Assembly (NCBI GenBank): GCA_001584585.1
Contig: LSYV01000019.1
Span: forward strand, 1,204,524 to 1,215,073
From: Gonium pectorale
Lineage: Eukaryota; Chlorophyta; Chlorophyceae; Chlamydomonadales; Volvocaceae
DNA: 10,550 bases
Direction of reading: 5' to 3'
The translations under genes and the position numbers were made by a program. Shown here one piece after another: positions 7,340 to 10,550 of the stretch. The notes below the pieces were generated by a model. The model was not told where the DNA came from. It saw nothing but the letters and a program-made list of their open reading frames with translations, and did no database searches. Position 1 is the first letter of the stretch. Every line of letters starts with the position of its first letter.

Positions 7340-7781
7340 GGCCCACAGCCCTGGCCCGTGTTACATACCCGGCTCACGAGTCTACAACGGGTAATGTGTG
7401 TAGACTTCGTTGACCAGCTCCAGGCTGCACGTCCACTTCTGCAATAGCGTGTACACTATGAAATGACTACAATATTACAATGTGTTGAATGGAGGAAGGG
7501 TTGCAGCTGGAAGAGCGGGTACGTGTCAATGTACGGCAACGGCGGGTGTACGGCCATGACGCTTCGAATCCGCGTCGCAGGTAGACACATATTGTTTAAA
7601 TATTAAAGACGACCGAGATGCTCGTAGACGCACTACCCTAACGCTCTAACCGCTTTTGAAGCTGCACTCCGTTCGGTAAATACAACACCGGTCCTTAACA
7701 CCCCAGTACGCATGATCTCTGACTCACAAACATAGGCTAACTCGTGCAGGTCAACTCTAGCGATCGAGCCGCGGTTGACCA
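7340..7781 (+). promoter_or_regulatory. Intergenic region and probable promoter of DNAAF5
   Basis: This is the least GC-rich part of the window. TTTAAATA at 7595-7602 is the best TATA-like sequence, about 180 nt upstream of the DNAAF5 start, which would give a 5' UTR of about 150 nt. Minus-strand TGTAA motifs at 7365-7361 and 7479-7475 have no minus-strand gene to serve. No coding frame or RNA gene is supported here; a GCTTCGAATCC stretch at 7561-7571 looks like a tRNA T-loop but lacks the rest of a tRNA. Confidence 0.45.
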
Positions 7782-10550
7782 ATGAGCTCCAAGAAATCTG
7801 TGGATGAAATTTGGAAGGAACTCAATGCCCCTAAGTCTAAGCCTGCGCGGCAGGGTGTGGCCGGATTGTCCGTGGGGTTAGGGGGATTGCCGGGCGTCAC
7901 TTCGATCATCCGTACCAAGCCCGCGGCAACGCCCGCCGTGCATCCACACACCAATGCGGCCCCTCAAGCTCAGGAACGGCCCCAGCCGGACCTGAGCGAT
8001 AGTCCCTACTCGGCTAGCGACGTGGGGGAAGATGCTGCCGCGTACCTGGCCACGCTGCAGCGCACCATCAATTGCCTGGGGGATCCCGACCGCGCGCTGC
8101 GCCGCACCGCGGCGACCACGCTTCAGACCAAGCTCTTCACGGGGGACACCTCCACGCCCAAGGCCTCGGCCGCACAGCTGCAGGCGCTGCTGTGCGGCCC
8201 GCTGCTGCGGCCCTTGGTGGCCATGCTCTCCGACTCCGTGGAGCGCTGCCGCGCCGTCGCGCTCTCCGTCCTTCTAGACGGCGGCCGGCAGCTCAGCGAC
8301 GTCGCCCCCCTGCTCCCTGAGCTTGTGCCGGAGCTGTCCCGCCGCTTCGGCGCGCTGCCCGTTCAGGAGCCGGCGGAGGAGATCCGGCTGCAGATTGCGC
8401 AGTTGACGCTGCTCCTGCTGACCATGGCGCCCTCGACCCAGATCGCGCGCTTTGCGCCCGACCTCGGCGCCATCCTCTGCCGCTCCCTGGAGGACGGCTT
8501 CCCGGACATCAAGAAGGCGGGCTGTAGCGCCGTCGAGGCGGCGGCCGCGCGCCTGCCCTTCACCGCGCTCGAGCCGGAGGCGGAAAGGCTCATAAACTCG
8601 CTGGCGCCCAACTTGCAACACCAACACAGCCGCGTGCGGCTGGCATGCATTCAGGCGCTGGACGCCCTGGTTGCCGCCGGCGCGCCCATGGCGCTCGTGG
8701 AGGGCTCCGTCGCCACAGCGCTGCGACCCGTGGGTCACGACCGGGCGCAGCCGGTGCGCGAGGCGGTGTTCGCTGCGCTCGCCCGGTGGATGGGCTACCG
8801 GGCGCCGCCGCTGGCGGGTGCCGCCCCGGCAGAGACCGCCGCCGCGGGCAGTGGGCAGGCTGGTGATGCAGCGGCTTCGGGCGCAGGTGCGTCGCTGCAG
8901 CACGGGGGCTGGCGCCTCGCCCCGCGCGTATGTGCCGTCGCTGCTGCCGCTGCTGATCATTGGCGTCAGCGACCCGCAGCCCGCCACGGCGGATCTTGCG
9001 CTGCGCCTCGTGGAGGGCGTGGGAGACGCATGGGCCAGCAGCAGCAGCACCGAGACAGGCCTTCAGCAGCCGTCTGCCGCTGAATCGGAGGCGAGCGGGG
9101 CCGATGAGGATGCGGCCGCAGCCATCGCGGCGCGGGTGTCGGCATGCGGCCTGGGGCCGCCCTACAACGGCTCGCGGCCGGGGCCAGGCTGCCGCGCCAT
9201 GGTGCGGTCGCTGCTGCCGCAGCACCTGCCGCCGCTGGTGAAGCAATTGGGCGAGTGGACGTCGGGGCTGCGGGTGGCGGCGGCCCGGGGGCTGCACACC
9301 ACGCTGGTACTGGCGGAGGACGGCGCGACCGCGCACCTGCGCCTGCTGCTGCCTGGGCTCTGCAGGTGGGCGCGCGGTGTCGTCCGACTCGTAATGGCGG
9401 GATAGCGTTGCGGCTGGGGCTGTGGGGGACTGAGGGATGCGCTGGGGCGCCGCATGCGCTTGCGGCTGCCCGCGTCCGGGGGCATCTGGCGCCTACCGCT
9501 GCATCTGTGGCGTGTGGAACCCAAGAAGCGGACGTGCAGGCGCGCAGGGCGGGTGTGTGACAGGAGTGGGCTAGCGAGTGGGTGTGATCTTCGGGGAAGG
9601 AAGCGGGGGAGGGTGCGTCAGCGGCATGGCGGGTCAGGCACCGGTCCCCAGCCCCTCCCCACCCGGGGATTGCTCACCGGAGCGGCCTGCATCATCCCAT
9701 CGCCGCCTGCTTTCTGGGCCTTCCCCGACGGGTCGCCGTTCGACGCATGCCCCTCAGCCCCCTCCCCTCCCTGCCCTTTCCCTTCCCACCAATCCCAACC
9801 GGCCCCGCGCCCTTCACCACCATTTTCATTACCCCGGCCCCTCGGGCCCCTACATGACCACGCCCGCGCTGTGCCCGCGCGACTTGAGCCTGTCCTTGCC
9901 CTCCCTCCGCCGCTCGCCCGGTCCCTCCGCAGCGCGGTCGCTGACGACGAGCTTGAGGTGGCGTCGTACGTAGTGTCGTGCGTGCACGTGATCGGTGCGC
10001 ACGTCAGCCCAGCGGAATGGCTGCCCAGGATGATCGACATGCTCGCGCCCGCCGGCGGCGGCGGCGGCGGCGTGGAGGCGGTCAACGGCGGGGCTGCCGA
10101 GGCAGCGGCGGCGGGCCGGGGCTCCGGGGGCCTTTCGACGTCTCAGCGGACGCACGCGCTGGTGGTGCTCTCGGGGCTGCTACACGCGGCGGGGCGGGCG
10201 GGCCGGGAGCTGCCGCCGGCGCTGCTGGCGGCGCTGGCGGGCGTGCTGGCGGAGGAGGGCATGTTGGCGGCAGCGGCGGAGCACGCCGCCGTGCGGCAGC
10301 AGCTGCTAGCCGTGACGTCCAACACGCTGGCGTGGGGCGGCGCCGCCTGTGCCGCCGTGGCCCTGCCGTTGCATGTCGTACTGCTGCAGCTGTACGGCAG
10401 CGAGCTAGCTGGTGGTGGCACCGGGGGGGACGCGCCGGGTCGTGGTGCGGGTACCACGCACGCCCCAGCACGGGCGCTGGTCGCCATGGCGAAGCTGGCG
10501 GCATGCTGCGGCGCGGCGGCGGCCTCCTGCGACGGTGACGAAATCGCCGG
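7782..10550 (+). CDS. DNAAF5: Dynein axonemal assembly factor 5 (HEATR2), 5' part, with a frame break
   Basis: DNAAF5/HEATR2 is a cytoplasmic all-HEAT-repeat protein needed to preassemble axonemal dynein arms before import into cilia. Coding sequence runs 7782 to about 8900 in one frame, continues to 9365 in the +1 frame, then 9933-10550 after a 567-nt phase-2 intron (CTGCAG/GTGGGC to CTCCGCAG). The last exon stays open to the window end, so the 3' part of the gene is missing; about 730 of the roughly 855 residues of the human protein are covered. Similarity to human DNAAF5, from memory, includes HQHSRVR (residues 280-286; human HQHWKVR), SRPGPGCRAMV near 9170-9204 (human RRPVLGCRELV), TSGLRVAA, and after the intron VIGAHVSPAEWL (human LVGTFVSPEVFL). 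The first about 85 residues are a charged and then Pro/Ala-rich extension beginning MSSKKSVDEIWKELN. The start follows an in-frame TGA at 7776-7778. Ala/Gly-rich inserts interrupt the repeats near 8815-8900, 10048-10130 and 10400-10455. Confidence 0.9.
8786..8908 (+). other. Reading-frame break inside DNAAF5
   Basis: Upstream HEAT sequence through REAVFAALARWMGY (to about 8800) is in the 7782 frame; downstream SPRAYVPSLLPLLIIGVSD (from about 8916) is in the +1 frame. Both sides match the family, so one base, or a length of 1 mod 3, must be skipped between them. Skipping one G of the G5 run at 8904-8908 gives a smooth join, ASLQHGAGASPRAYVP. Splicing alternatives are an intron 8786-8858 (73 nt, GTGGAT...GGGCAG), which would remove the conserved Trp, or 8818-8851 (34 nt), which is too short for the group. 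Left as it stands, the first frame stops at 9081-9083 after 433 codons. Confidence 0.85.
9366..9932 (+). other. DNAAF5 intron (567 nt)
   Basis: The donor CTGCAG/GTGGGC and acceptor CCCTCCGCAG/C are both phase 2, joining LLLPGLCR to SAVADDELEVASY. A long pyrimidine-rich zone (CCCTCC, CCCTTTCCCTTCCC) runs from about 9755 to 9800 and another lies just before the acceptor at 9897-9930. The open frames 9578-9973 (plus) and 9618-10085 (minus) are Pro/Ser/Arg-rich and look non-coding. Confidence 0.85.

Noticed and set aside
7540..7580. tRNA-like T-loop (GCTTCGAATCC) with 5-bp flanking complementarity
   Set aside because: The loop would be 9 nt, not 7, the closing C-C pair is wrong, and no acceptor, D or anticodon arm can be built around it.
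8887..8900. GTGCGT...CTGCAG as a tiny DNAAF5 intron
   Set aside because: A 14-nt intron is far too short for spliceosomal splicing and its length does not restore the frame.
8274..9050. 258-codon minus-strand open frame over DNAAF5
   Set aside because: The plus strand encodes recognisable HEAT repeats here; the antisense product is Arg/Gly-rich shadow sequence.

Overview
This is a nuclear gene region from a volvocine green alga (Chlamydomonas, Volvox or Gonium type). The supporting signs are GC-rich exons with strong third-position G/C bias, many introns of about 60 to 570 nt with GTGCGT/GTGAGG-like donors and pyrimidine-CAG acceptors, TGTAA polyadenylation signals, and Ala/Gly-rich inserts in proteins. 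A chloroplast ribosomal protein, a mitochondrial oxidase and a ciliary dynein assembly factor lying side by side also fit a motile alga. I cannot name the species from sequence alone.

Layout. Bases 1-24 may be the last codons of a plus-strand gene, with TGTAA at 169-173. From there to about 1130 is non-coding and includes a perfect 2 x 21 bp tandem duplication (329-370). On the minus strand, 2287-1613 is a complete three-exon gene for plastid ribosomal protein bS20 (PRPS20), with a 3' UTR reaching a TGTAA at 1136-1132. A divergent promoter region of about 0.8 kb separates it from a plus-strand gene. It holds a perfect 26-bp palindrome (2756-2781) and a TATA box (2980-2987). That gene, at 3082-6291, has seven exons and encodes a complete mitochondrial alternative oxidase (AOX) of about 356 residues with all six di-iron ligands. 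Its introns carry a G-rich triple repeat and a second 2 x 21 bp tandem duplication. The AOX 3' UTR is apparently long, about 0.9 kb. From 7782 to the window end is the 5' part of DNAAF5 (HEATR2), a HEAT-repeat dynein axonemal assembly factor, in at least two exons. The second exon (9933 onward) is an open frame running off the window.

The three genes do not form a pathway. They act in chloroplast translation, mitochondrial respiration and cytoplasmic preassembly of ciliary dyneins. The PRPS20/AOX divergent pair is the only arrangement that suggests shared regulation. The strongest anomaly is a reading-frame break inside DNAAF5 (between about 8786 and 8908) that needs a single-base error, a real frameshift allele or an unusual small intron. 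I saw no convincing evidence of a new type of biological system; most of the window is ordinary algal nuclear sequence.
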